This document shows, in pieces, positions 14,922 through 23,244 of a stretch of 26,400 bases of DNA (its first letter is position 1; each line of letters opens with the position of its first letter). The notes under the pieces are model-generated. The model was not told the DNA's origin, did not search any database, and worked only from the letters and a program-made list of their open reading frames with translations. The position numbers were made by a program, and so were the translations under genes. Origin of the DNA: an uncultured Christensenella sp. (GTDB lineage: Bacteria > Bacillota > Clostridia > Christensenellales > UBA1242); NCBI GenBank assembly GCA_905207515.1, contig CAJLLK010000009.1, positions 1-26,400 on the forward strand, given 5' to 3'.

Positions 14922-15875
14922 ATGATAGAAATGGAAAAACCTAAAATCACTTGTGAAGAAACTGACGGTGGAAATTTTGCAAGATTTGTTGTTGAACCAC
15001 TCGAAAAAGGCTATGGAATTACACTTGGAAACTGCATGAGAAGAACGCTTCTCTCATCTCTTCCAGGTTCTGCACCAATCGCTTTCAGAATTGCTGGCGT
15101 CGCTCACGAGTTTTCAACAATCAGAGGTGTGACAGAAGATGTTGTTGACATCGTTTTAAACTTGAAGGGCTTGGCAGTTAAATGCCACAATCAAGACAAC
15201 AACTTTGTCACATATTTGAGAATAAGAAAAAACACTCCAGGCGAAGTTACAGCAAAAGATTTTGAACCAAACGACCAAGTCGACATTTTAAACCCAGACT
15301 TGCACATCTGCACCATGGATGAAGGTGCCGTTTTGGACCTTGATGTTATGATTGGAAATGGCAGAGGTTATGTGACAAGTGAAGACAACAAAAACAAATA
15401 TGACGACATTGATTTTATTGCAATGGACAGCATTTTCTCACCAGTTAAAAAAGTAAATTTCAGTGTTGATGCAACTCGTGTCGGACAAAGCATCGACTAT
15501 GACAAATTGACACTTGAAGTCACAACAAACGGAACCACTTCTGCAAGAGAAATTGTCAGCCTTGCTGGAAAAATCATCAACGAACATGTAAATTTGTTTA
15601 TTGAACTTTGCAGTGAAATGAGTGACATGTCAATTTTGGTTTCAAAAGAAGAAGACAAACAAGTGAAACTTATGGAGCTTCCAATTGAAGAAATGGATCT
15701 CTCTGTTCGTTCTTACAACTGCTTGAAAAGAGCTGGAATTAACACCATTCAAGATTTGCTCAAGAAATCTAAGAGCGATATGTTTAAAGTTAGAAATCTT
15801 GGGGCTAAGTCAGTTGAAGAAGTTATTCAAAAACTTGAGAGCTATGGATTTACACTTCGCAAAGACGAAGAATAA
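14922..15875 (+). CDS. rpoA: DNA-directed RNA polymerase subunit alpha
   Basis: At 317 residues, the N-terminal dimerisation and assembly domain is clear (FVVEPLEKGYGITLGNCMRR, LLSSLPGSAPIAFRIAGV, HEFSTIRGVTEDVVDIVLNL). The C-terminal DNA- and activator-binding domain follows a short linker (LSVRSYNCLKRAGINTIQDL, VRNLGAKSVEEVIQKLESYG). All usual parts are present. The start ATG at 14922 follows AGGGGGA; a second ATG three codons later is possible. It lies 29 bases before rplQ. Confidence 0.97.
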   Translation: MIEMEKPKITCEETDGGNFARFVVEPLEKGYGITLGNCMRRTLLSSLPGSAPIAFRIAGVAHEFSTIRGVTEDVVDIVLNLKGLAVKCHNQDNNFVTYLRIRKNTPGEVTAKDFEPNDQVDILNPDLHICTMDEGAVLDLDVMIGNGRGYVTSEDNKNKYDDIDFIAMDSIFSPVKKVNFSVDATRVGQSIDYDKLTLEVTTNGTTSAREIVSLAGKIINEHVNLFIELCSEMSDMSILVSKEEDKQVKLMELPIEEMDLSVRSYNCLKRAGINTIQDLLKKSKSDMFKVRNLGAKSVEEVIQKLESYGFTLRKDEE

Positions 15876-15904
15876 AATTGTGATTATAGAAAAAGGAGCA
15901 AAAT

Positions 15905-16414
15905 ATGGCTAACGAAAAATTAGGCAGACCTTCAAAAGAAAGAGACGCTATGCTTCGTGGACAAGTTTCCACTCTTCTTTGGCACGGAAAAATTGAAACT
16001 ACATTAGAAAAAGCAAAGTCAACTGCAAGAATGGCTGAAAAGTTGATCACGCTTGCAATCAATTCTTATGAAGACACTGTTAAAGTTGTTAAAGATGTCA
16101 AAGGCGCTGATGGCAAGAAGGTTAAAAAACAAGTGCTTAACGATGGTCCAAAAAAACTTGCTGCAAGAAGAAAGATCATGGGTTATGTTTATGATTTGCA
16201 GGAACAAAGAAAACCTAAAGAATCTATCACTGCTTATAAAGCTCGCATTGAAGGCATCAATCATCCAATTGTTGAAAAAATCTTTAATGTTTATGCACCA
16301 AAATATGCAGAAAGAGCCAAGACTTCTGGTCAAGGTGGCGGTTACACTCGCATTATCAAACTTGGTCAACGTCGTGGCGACGCAGCAAATATGGCAATCG
16401 TTGAATTAGTTTAA
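15905..16414 (+). CDS. rplQ: 50S ribosomal protein L17, enlarged form
   Basis: The two L17 core blocks are present: LGRPSKERDAMLRGQVSTLL and KIETTLEKAKSTARMAEKLI at the N-terminus, and YAPKYAERAKTSG with GGYTRIIKLGQRRGDAANMA at the C-terminus. Bacterial L17 is usually about 115-130 residues and this one has 169. The extra residues lie in the middle, about residues 55-120, and include charged segments such as DVKGADGKKVKKQVLNDGPK and QEQRKPKESITAYKARIEG. L17 sits near the tunnel exit. It is the last gene of the super-operon and is followed by a terminator. Confidence 0.95.
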   Translation: MANEKLGRPSKERDAMLRGQVSTLLWHGKIETTLEKAKSTARMAEKLITLAINSYEDTVKVVKDVKGADGKKVKKQVLNDGPKKLAARRKIMGYVYDLQEQRKPKESITAYKARIEGINHPIVEKIFNVYAPKYAERAKTSGQGGGYTRIIKLGQRRGDAANMAIVELV

Positions 16415-16422
16415 CAAAAAAT

Positions 16423-16449
16423 CTTCCAATTTATGTTGGAAGTTTTTTT
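16423..16449 (+). terminator. Intrinsic terminator of the ribosomal super-operon
   Basis: CTTCCAA (16423-16429) pairs perfectly with TTGGAAG (16436-16442) around a six-base loop, followed directly by seven T residues (16443-16449). It begins 9 bases after the rplQ stop. This marks the end of a transcription unit that has no other clear terminator from rpsJ onward. Confidence 0.88.
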
Positions 16450-16504
16450 ATTTTGCATAGAAATTTTTTTGTGCAAATTTTTTTGTTTTTTCATATATAA
16501 AATT

Positions 16505-17401
16505 ATGTTTGAAAATTTTGAATTTGTTGAAAATGCGAACTTGTCAAAGCTGTCCACAATGAAAACTGGCGGAAAAGCAAAATATAATATTTTTCCAAAA
16601 AATGTCACAGAATTGCGGCAAATTTTGAAAATTATCAAAAAAAATGGCTTAAAAAGCTTTATTATTGGAAATTGCAGCAATATTCTCTTTTCAGATTATG
16701 GCTTTGATGGAGTTTTGATTTCTTTAAAGCATTTTGATAAAATCAAAAAAACAAAAAATTTTGTTGAGATTGGTGCTGGCATAAATCTTTTTGCATTAAA
16801 TCAAATATTGGCGCTACTTGAACTTTCTGGAATGGAATGGTCTTTTGGCATTCCTGGCAGTTTTGGTGGTTTGATTTATATGAACGGCGGCTGTTTTGGC
16901 AGTGAAGTTTTTGACTTCGTGGAAAGCGTCAAGGTTTTGGACGGCGAAAAAATCAAAATTTTGAAAAAAGCTGAAATTAAATTTGGTTACCGAGCGACAG
17001 ATTTGAAAGGCAAAATCATTCTTTCAGCAAAATTGAAATTAAAATCCGAAGAAAGCGAAAAAATTCTTAAAAAAATGCAATTTTTTTTGAAAATTAAGCA
17101 TGAAAACCAACCTTGTGATTTTCCGTCGCTTGGCAGCATTTTCAAACAGATAAAAACTGACGAAAAAATAATTTATCCTGCAAAAATAATTGACAATTTG
17201 GGACTGAAAGGGTTTAAAATAAAAAGAGCAGAGATTTCGAAAAAACATGCTGGATTTATCGTCAATTCAGGGAATGCAACAAGTGACGAAATTTTTTCTT
17301 TGATTTGTTTTGTGCAGAAAAAATTGGCGGAGCAGAATGTTTTTCCGGAGCTTGAAATCATTCTTTTGGGGAAATTTAATTTGATAGAAGGAGAGATATG
17401 A
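16505..17401 (+). CDS. murB: UDP-N-acetylenolpyruvoylglucosamine reductase
   Basis: This 298-residue flavoenzyme makes UDP-N-acetylmuramate with NADPH, the second committed step of peptidoglycan synthesis. FAD-site motifs are STMKTGGKA (17-25), GNCSNILFSDYGFDGV (usually GNGSN) and IPGSFGGLIYMNGG. The FGYRATDL and PSLGSIFKQI blocks are present, the latter holding the catalytic serine. HAGFIVNSGNATSDE and the terminal PELEIILLG glutamate complete the active site. The frame extends upstream into the rplQ terminator, so the chosen ATG at 16505 is the first sensible start. No ribosome-binding site is visible; the AT-rich TATATAAAAT ends just before the ATG. It overlaps dtd by 4 bases (ATGA). Confidence 0.92.
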   Translation: MFENFEFVENANLSKLSTMKTGGKAKYNIFPKNVTELRQILKIIKKNGLKSFIIGNCSNILFSDYGFDGVLISLKHFDKIKKTKNFVEIGAGINLFALNQILALLELSGMEWSFGIPGSFGGLIYMNGGCFGSEVFDFVESVKVLDGEKIKILKKAEIKFGYRATDLKGKIILSAKLKLKSEESEKILKKMQFFLKIKHENQPCDFPSLGSIFKQIKTDEKIIYPAKIIDNLGLKGFKIKRAEISKKHAGFIVNSGNATSDEIFSLICFVQKKLAEQNVFPELEIILLGKFNLIEGEI

Positions 17402-17838
17402 AAGCGGTTATTCAGGTTGTTGGACAAGCAAAATTGTCGGTCGAAAACAAAGTGGTTTCAGAAATTGGCAAAGGACTTGTTGTGTATTTTTGTGTTGAAA
17501 AAGGCGATTTGAATGAAAAATTGCAGTTTTTTGCAAAAAAATTGGCAAATTTACGCATTTTTTCTGACGAGAATGGAAAAACCAATCTGTCTGTGCAAGA
17601 TGTAAAGGGCGAAATTTTGCTTGTTTCGCAGTTTACTTTGGCGGGTGATTGTGAGCATGGAAATCGACCAAGTTTTACAAACGCTGAAAATCCAGAAAGA
17701 GCAAATGAGCTTTATTTGGCTTTGGCAAAGCTTTTGAAAGAAAATTTCAATTTGTCGGTCAAGCTTGGTGTTTTTGGAGCTGATATGACAATTGAACAAA
17801 CCAACCTTGGACCGTTTACTGTTATATTGGAGAAATAA
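17398..17838 (+). CDS. dtd: D-aminoacyl-tRNA deacylase
   Basis: The 146-residue protein frees D-amino acids (and glycine mischarged on tRNA-Ala) from tRNA. Family hallmarks are EIGKGLVVYF near residue 22, LANLRIFSDENGKTNLSVQD, the catalytic SQFTLAGD, NRPSFTNA and the NLGPFTVIL end. The last contains the Gly-Pro pair that gives chiral discrimination. The usual N-terminal QRVxRA is QVVGQA here, so an otherwise well-conserved arginine is missing. It is coupled to murB by an ATGA overlap and has a GGAGAG ribosome site. Confidence 0.92.
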   Translation: MKAVIQVVGQAKLSVENKVVSEIGKGLVVYFCVEKGDLNEKLQFFAKKLANLRIFSDENGKTNLSVQDVKGEILLVSQFTLAGDCEHGNRPSFTNAENPERANELYLALAKLLKENFNLSVKLGVFGADMTIEQTNLGPFTVILEK

Positions 17839-17860
17839 TTTGTAAATTGAGCCTTTGGAC

Positions 17861-17889
17861 TTGTAAAAAAATTGCAAAACTGGTAAAAT
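17861..17889 (+). promoter_or_regulatory. Promoter for the PHP-whiA-dnaE-pfk operon
   Basis: TTGTAA (17861-17866) and TAAAAT (17884-17889) are separated by 17 bp, with TG at 17881-17882 one base before the -10 (extended -10). Transcription would start near 17896, just at the AAGGAG ribosome site, leaving a very short leader of about 12 bases before ATG 17908. Confidence 0.55.
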
Positions 17890-17907
17890 ATTTGCAAGGA
17901 GTTTTTT

Positions 17908-18672
17908 ATGATTTTATTTGGTGATTATCACACTCACACGACATATTCTAGACACAATCATGGCAAGGGGACAGTGCTTGAAAACGCATCGGTGGCGGCT
18001 GACAAAGGCTTGAAGCAAATCGCCATCACTGACCATGGTTTTAATCACGAGTTTTTTGGCATTAGGAGAAAAAACATTCCAGAACTTCAAGAAGACATCT
18101 TGAACGCCAAGGAAATAACTGGCGTCGACATTTTGCTTGGTGTGGAAGCAAATTTGGTTTCTTTAGATGGCGAAGTTGATGTCAAAGAAGAGGATTACGA
18201 ATTTTTGGACATATTGCTGATGGGCTATCACAAAATGGTGCACACATCTTCAATGAAAGACAAATTTCTTCTTTGCTGGGCGAACAATTTGGGAAGTGCT
18301 TTCAAGCCAAGCAAAGAGAGAATAAACCGAAACACCACAGCCATTTTGAAAGCTTTGGACAAATATCCAATTGACGTTATCACGCATTTGAACTATGGCT
18401 TTCAAACCGACACGATTGCGGTTGCAAAAATGGCAAAACAAAAAGGCGTTTATGTTGAACTCAACGGCAAACGCATTTGTTTTACAGATGAAGAGATTGA
18501 AATCATGAAAGCGGAAGGCATAAAGTTTATTGTCAATTCCGATGCACATCGTCCAGAACGCGTTGGCGAAGTGAACAACGGCATGAATTTGATTTATAAA
18601 CACAATATTCCGATTTCACAAGTTGCAAACATTGATAAAATCCCAAAATTTCATAAAAAACGAGGTTACTGA
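17908..18672 (+). CDS. PHP-domain metal-dependent phosphatase/phosphoesterase
   Basis: The 254-residue protein is a stand-alone PHP domain with a full set of predicted metal ligands. These are H8 and H10 in DYHTHTTYSRHNH, D42-H43 in ITDHG, E80 in GVEAN, H108 in MGYHK, the histidine in VITHLNYG, and the Asp-His of NSDAHRP. It resembles the YcdX/histidinol-phosphatase-like group, but the substrate cannot be read from the sequence. PHP genes are often found near murB and whiA in Clostridia, as here. AAGGAG precedes ATG 17908. It ends 4 bases before whiA. Confidence 0.88.
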   Translation: MILFGDYHTHTTYSRHNHGKGTVLENASVAADKGLKQIAITDHGFNHEFFGIRRKNIPELQEDILNAKEITGVDILLGVEANLVSLDGEVDVKEEDYEFLDILLMGYHKMVHTSSMKDKFLLCWANNLGSAFKPSKERINRNTTAILKALDKYPIDVITHLNYGFQTDTIAVAKMAKQKGVYVELNGKRICFTDEEIEIMKAEGIKFIVNSDAHRPERVGEVNNGMNLIYKHNIPISQVANIDKIPKFHKKRGY

Positions 18673-18676
18673 TTTA

Positions 18677-19642
18677 ATGAGTTTTTCAAGAGAGTCTAAA
18701 GAAGAAATTTTAAAAACTGACATTGAAGACGACAGTGCAGCGCTGGCATTTTTGGCTGGGCTGATTTATTCTTGCGGCGAAATTGAAAAACTTAACAACA
18801 AAATTTATGTAAAAATTGTTTCAGATGTGGAAAAACTCTTTGGTTTCTGCCAAAAAATTATCAAGCGACTTTACGGAAATGATGTCGAACCTGAAATTTC
18901 GGAAAATTACAGCGTCAACAAAAACACTTTTTATGAAATTTCTTTTGAAGTGGAAAAATTTAAACCGCTTTTGCTTGATGTCGGCGTGATAACTTATTCT
19001 GAAAGTGGGCTCTCCTTCAACTTCAAAATTGACAAAAATCTTATCTTGGAAGAAGAAGCCAAAAGGGCGTTTATCAAGGGTGTTTACATTGGTGCCAGCA
19101 CTTCCAGCATAAAACTTTCGAGCGACACCTATCAAAGTTGTGGCTCGGGTTATCATTTGGAATTTGTTTCAAAAAGCCATGATTTCCTTTTGGAGCTTTC
19201 CAGCATTTTGGCAGAATATAACATCATTGGCAAGATTTTTGAGCGCAAAAATTCTTATGTGTTTTACATCAAAGACGTCAACACAATTCAAGATTTGCTG
19301 GCGCTCGTTGGGGCAAACCAAAGTGTTTTGAGTTTGTCAAACGAAATTGTCACACGAGAGCTTCGAAACAAGGTCAACAGACAGGTAAATTGCATAAACG
19401 CAAACATCAACAAAACAGTTGAAGCGAGCCTTAAGCAGGTCAACGCCATCAACACAATCATAAACACAATCGGTCTTGAAAGTTTGCCAGAAGATTTGCA
19501 AGAAGTGGCAGTTTTGAGACTGGCAAATCAAGAAGAGAGCTTGGACGAGCTTTTAAAGCTTTCCACAATCAAACTGACAAGGTCGGGCTTGAACCACCGA
19601 TTTAGAAAACTTATCAAAATTGCAAACGCTTTGGAGGAATAA
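18677..19642 (+). CDS. whiA: Sporulation/division transcription regulator WhiA
   Basis: This 321-residue protein has the two WhiA parts: an N-terminal LAGLIDADG-homing-endonuclease-like domain (DDSAALAFLAGLIYSCGEIE, AFIKGVYIGASTSS) and a C-terminal helix-turn-helix. The latter is SLDELLKLSTIKLTRSGLNH followed by RFRKLIKIAN. WhiA is a DNA-binding protein needed for sporulation in Streptomyces and affects division and chromosome segregation in Bacillus. The endonuclease-type catalytic residues are not expected in this family. ATG 18677 follows GAGGT; a longer in-frame extension upstream overlaps the PHP gene and is rejected. The stop overlaps dnaE by one base. Confidence 0.93.
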   Translation: MSFSRESKEEILKTDIEDDSAALAFLAGLIYSCGEIEKLNNKIYVKIVSDVEKLFGFCQKIIKRLYGNDVEPEISENYSVNKNTFYEISFEVEKFKPLLLDVGVITYSESGLSFNFKIDKNLILEEEAKRAFIKGVYIGASTSSIKLSSDTYQSCGSGYHLEFVSKSHDFLLELSSILAEYNIIGKIFERKNSYVFYIKDVNTIQDLLALVGANQSVLSLSNEIVTRELRNKVNRQVNCINANINKTVEASLKQVNAINTIINTIGLESLPEDLQEVAVLRLANQEESLDELLKLSTIKLTRSGLNHRFRKLIKIANALEE

Positions 19643-22600
19643 TGAAAGATTTTGTTCATTTGCACGTGCACACAGAATATTCTCTTTTGGACGGAATTGC
19701 CAGAGTTGAAAAATTGGTTAAAATCACAAAAGAGCGTGGTTACAGCGCGGTGGCAATCACTGACCATGGAAATATGTATGGCACCTTGCAGTTTTTTGAA
19801 GAGTGCATAAAGGCAGGCATCAAGCCAATCATCGGCTGTGAGTTTTACATTTGCAATGATTTACATAAAAAACAAGGCAAAGATGACATTGGTCATATTA
19901 TTTTGCTCGCAAAAAACAACGAAGGCTATCACAATTTGATGAAACTCAACGAAATAGCTTTTTGTGAAGGATTTTATTACAAGCCAAGAATAGACTATCA
20001 AACTTTGGCAGAACACAGTGAGGGCTTGATTTGTTTGACTGCTTGCCTTGCGGGGCACATTCCAACACTCATTCTCCAACGCAGATATGACGAAGCTGAT
20101 GCACTGGCGCTCAAATTGAAAGGAATGTTTGAAGAGGGAGATTTCTATCTTGAAATTCAAAATCATGGCATTCCAGAGCAAAAAATTGTCAATCAATATT
20201 TGGCAGAAATGTCAAAAAAATTCAACATCAAAATGGTTGCCACAAACGATGCTCACTATCTTTATAAAGAAGACGCAGAGATGCAAGATGTTTTGATGTG
20301 CGTTCAGATGGGCAAATATCTTGACGACCCTGACAGAATGAAGTTCTCGACCGATGAGTTTTATTTGAAAACTTACGAAGAGATGATGGAGGCTATGCAG
20401 GGCTTTGAAGAAGCGGTTGAAAACACGGTCGAAATTGCCAACAAGTGCAATGTCACAATCAAAACCAAATCTTTGGGCGAAATTCCGGGGATTGACGAAA
20501 AATATAAGCTCTTGCCGTCAATGAACTACATTCCAGTCTATAGACCAAGCACTGGCGAAGAGCCTTATGAATTTTTGCGCCGAATTTCCTATGAAGGTCT
20601 ACATAAAAAATATAAGGAAGTCACAAAAGAGCTTATTGACCGTCTTGAAATGGAGCTTGAAACGATAAGTTCTCAAGGATTTGTGGAATATTTCTTGATT
20701 GTTTGGGATTATATCAACTATGCCGAAAGCCAGGGCATTCCTGTTGGCCCAGGTCGTGGAAGCGGCGCGGGAAGTTTGGTGGCTTACACCAGCGGAATCA
20801 CGAAAGTTGACCCGATGCGCTATAATTTGTTCTTTGAAAGATTTATCAACAAAGAACGTGTTTCCATGCCCGACTTTGACGTCGACTTTTGCATGGATAG
20901 ACGTGGAGAAGTCATTGATTATGTCAAACGCAGATACGGCGAGGACCATGTGGCAGGAATTGGCACATTTGGATGTATGCAAGCCAAAAACGCCATTCGA
21001 GATGTTGCGCGCGTTTTGAAAACGCCAAATCCTGACGTTATGAAATTGACAAAGCTTATCCCAAACAAGTTGCCAGATGGAATAAAAAAGCCACCTGTTT
21101 TGAAATATTATTTTGGAACAACTGGCAAGCCAGAAAATGACAAATTTATCATTCCAGAGCTTCGCGAGCTTTATGACAATGACGAAAACATCAAAAAAAT
21201 CGCTGACATGGCAATCAAACTTGAAGGCGTTCCAAGAAACACCTCTCAGCATGCGTGCGGAATTTTGATTGCACCAGACCCAGTTTCAAATTTTGTTCCA
21301 GTGGCAAAGACTGACAACGAACGCGTCACGCAATACAGCATGATAGAGCTTGAACACTTAGGGCTTTTGAAAATGGACTTTTTGGGGCTTCGAACTTTGA
21401 CCGACATCAAGAAGACGTGTGACTATATCTATGAAAATCATGGCATAAAAATCGATTTTTACAACATGGAATATGACGACCCGAATGTTTACAACCTTAT
21501 CGCCAGCGGCAAGACGGATGCGGTGTTCCAACTTGAAAGTGCTGGCATGAAGAAGTTTATGAAAGAACTCAAACCTTCATGTTTGGATGACATCATCGCG
21601 GGTGTTTCGCTTTATCGACCAGGGCCGATGGATTTTATTCCGACCTTTGTCAGAAACAAACAAGACCCTTCTCAAGTCACTTATGATGACGAATGTCTCG
21701 AACCAATTTTGGATGTCACTTATGGCTGCATTGTCTATCAAGAGCAGGTTATGAAAATCTTTCAGGTTATGGGCGGCTACAGCTTGGGGCAAGCGGACAA
21801 CGTTAGAAGAATTATGGGCAAAAAGCAAGTCGACAAAATTGACAAAGAGCGTGAAAAGTTTATCAACGGCTGGCAGGACCCAGAAGGCAAAAAGAGCATT
21901 CCGGGCGCAATTAAACTCGATCACGACCCAAAAGTTGCCAACAAAATTTTCGATGAGATGAAAGAGTTTGCAAAATATGCTTTCAACAAATCTCACGCCG
22001 CGGCGTATGCTTATGTAGCTTATCAAACAGCATATCTCAAGTGTTATTATGAAACAGAATTTTTGACCGCAATTTTGAACGACAGAATTGCCAACGCTGA
22101 TGATATAACAAAATATGTTTCACTTGCCAGAAACGAAAAAATTGATGTTTTGCCACCGGACGTCAACAAAAGTTTTACATATTTCAAGGTTGAAAATCAG
22201 GCAATTCGATTTGGTCTTGGCGGTTTGAAACATGTGGGAACAGCTGTCACTGAAGCTATCATCAAAGAGAGAGAAGCAAACGGCGAATTTAAGACTTTTG
22301 ACGATTTTGTTCTTCGTGTTGTCAAAGTTGGCGTCAACAAAAAAGCTATTGAATGCTTGATTTTGAGTGGTGCGGTTGACCAGTTCGGTCACACGCGTTC
22401 GCAATATATGGCGGTCTATGAAAAACTTGTTGACAGAGCAGTGAGAGACCGAAAAAGCGACCAAATGGGGCAGATTTCTTTCTTCGGCGATAGCAAAATT
22501 GAAGACACTACTGAATATCCAGACATCAAAGAATTCAACAAAAAAACGTTGCTCAAAAATGAGAGAGAAATCATTGGAGTCTATATGTCAGGTCATCCAC

Positions 22601-23232
22601 TTCAAGATTATGTGAAAAAGTTTGATAGCTACAACTTGACATCTGAAATGATGGCACTGACACAAGAAGACATGGCGTCAGACGAAAGCTTCGACGGCGA
22701 AATGCAAGAAGAAAACGAATCGAATTTGCAAGACGGACAAGCATTTGTCTGTGGCGGAATTATCACTGAAGTGAAGAAAAACCGTGTCAAAAATGGTAGA
22801 GAGATGTGTTATTTGAAAGTGGAAGATTTGAAAGGAACTTTGGAAATCACACTCTTTCCAAACACATTTTCGAAATATCGTGAAATTGTCGAAGAAGACA
22901 ACTTGGTGACAATCAAAGGCAGAATAAACATTCGAGACGACAGACCGCCTTCAGCAGTTGGAGAAGTTGTTATTTTGTGGAAAGACGAAGAAGCTCAGGC
23001 TCAAAAAGCGAAACCAAAAGAACGTTTGTGTTTGCGATTTGACACTAAAAATCCTGATGTGTTCTGCAAAGTTAAAAATTCGATAGCAACTTATCCAGGC
23101 GAAACCCAGGTTGTCATCAAATGCACGTCGTCAAACAAAAGCTTTGTCTATCAAAATTCTGTCAAGATAAACAACTATCTCATCAATGAGCTGAGTGGAA
23201 TTATCGGCAACGAAAACATTGTCGTTCAATAA
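19642..23232 (+). CDS. dnaE: DNA polymerase III subunit alpha, DnaE type
   Basis: The 1196-residue enzyme is a replicative/lesion-tolerant C-family DNA polymerase. In order: an N-terminal PHP domain (HLHVHTEYSLLDG from residue 6; ITDHGNMYG); the palm with VGPGRGSGAGSLVAYTSG near 367; the catalytic pair D411 and D413 in MPDFDVDFCM; the third aspartate D579 in KMDFLGLRTL; the fingers (VYQEQVMKIFQVMGGYSL, YAFNKSHAAAYAYVAYQTAY); a helix-hairpin-helix region; and a C-terminal OB-fold (GGIITEVKKNRVKNGREMCY). Key residues appear intact. Most Firmicutes also have PolC, so this may be the second polymerase; PolC is not in the window. It overlaps whiA by one base and is 12 bases before the pfk-like gene. 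Confidence 0.96.
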   Translation: MKDFVHLHVHTEYSLLDGIARVEKLVKITKERGYSAVAITDHGNMYGTLQFFEECIKAGIKPIIGCEFYICNDLHKKQGKDDIGHIILLAKNNEGYHNLMKLNEIAFCEGFYYKPRIDYQTLAEHSEGLICLTACLAGHIPTLILQRRYDEADALALKLKGMFEEGDFYLEIQNHGIPEQKIVNQYLAEMSKKFNIKMVATNDAHYLYKEDAEMQDVLMCVQMGKYLDDPDRMKFSTDEFYLKTYEEMMEAMQGFEEAVENTVEIANKCNVTIKTKSLGEIPGIDEKYKLLPSMNYIPVYRPSTGEEPYEFLRRISYEGLHKKYKEVTKELIDRLEMELETISSQGFVEYFLIVWDYINYAESQGIPVGPGRGSGAGSLVAYTSGITKVDPMRYNLFFERFINKERVSMPDFDVDFCMDRRGEVIDYVKRRYGEDHVAGIGTFGCMQAKNAIRDVARVLKTPNPDVMKLTKLIPNKLPDGIKKPPVLKYYFGTTGKPENDKFIIPELRELYDNDENIKKIADMAIKLEGVPRNTSQHACGILIAPDPVSNFVPVAKTDNERVTQYSMIELEHLGLLKMDFLGLRTLTDIKKTCDYIYENHGIKIDFYNMEYDDPNVYNLIASGKTDAVFQLESAGMKKFMKELKPSCLDDIIAGVSLYRPGPMDFIPTFVRNKQDPSQVTYDDECLEPILDVTYGCIVYQEQVMKIFQVMGGYSLGQADNVRRIMGKKQVDKIDKEREKFINGWQDPEGKKSIPGAIKLDHDPKVANKIFDEMKEFAKYAFNKSHAAAYAYVAYQTAYLKCYYETEFLTAILNDRIANADDITKYVSLARNEKIDVLPPDVNKSFTYFKVENQAIRFGLGGLKHVGTAVTEAIIKEREANGEFKTFDDFVLRVVKVGVNKKAIECLILSGAVDQFGHTRSQYMAVYEKLVDRAVRDRKSDQMGQISFFGDSKIEDTTEYPDIKEFNKKTLLKNEREIIGVYMSGHPLQDYVKKFDSYNLTSEMMALTQEDMASDESFDGEMQEENESNLQDGQAFVCGGIITEVKKNRVKNGREMCYLKVEDLKGTLEITLFPNTFSKYREIVEEDNLVTIKGRINIRDDRPPSAVGEVVILWKDEEAQAQKAKPKERLCLRFDTKNPDVFCKVKNSIATYPGETQVVIKCTSSNKSFVYQNSVKINNYLINELSGIIGNENIVVQ

Positions 23233-23244
23233 AAAGGAGAAAAT

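Noticed and set aside
15905..16414. L17 enlargement as a frameshift or fusion artefact
   Set aside because: The C-terminal L17 block is in the same frame and complete, and base use is uniform, so it is an insertion in one protein.
20599..21252. Minus-strand 217-residue frame within dnaE
   Set aside because: Opposite a conserved catalytic part of DnaE; no motifs and no ribosome site.
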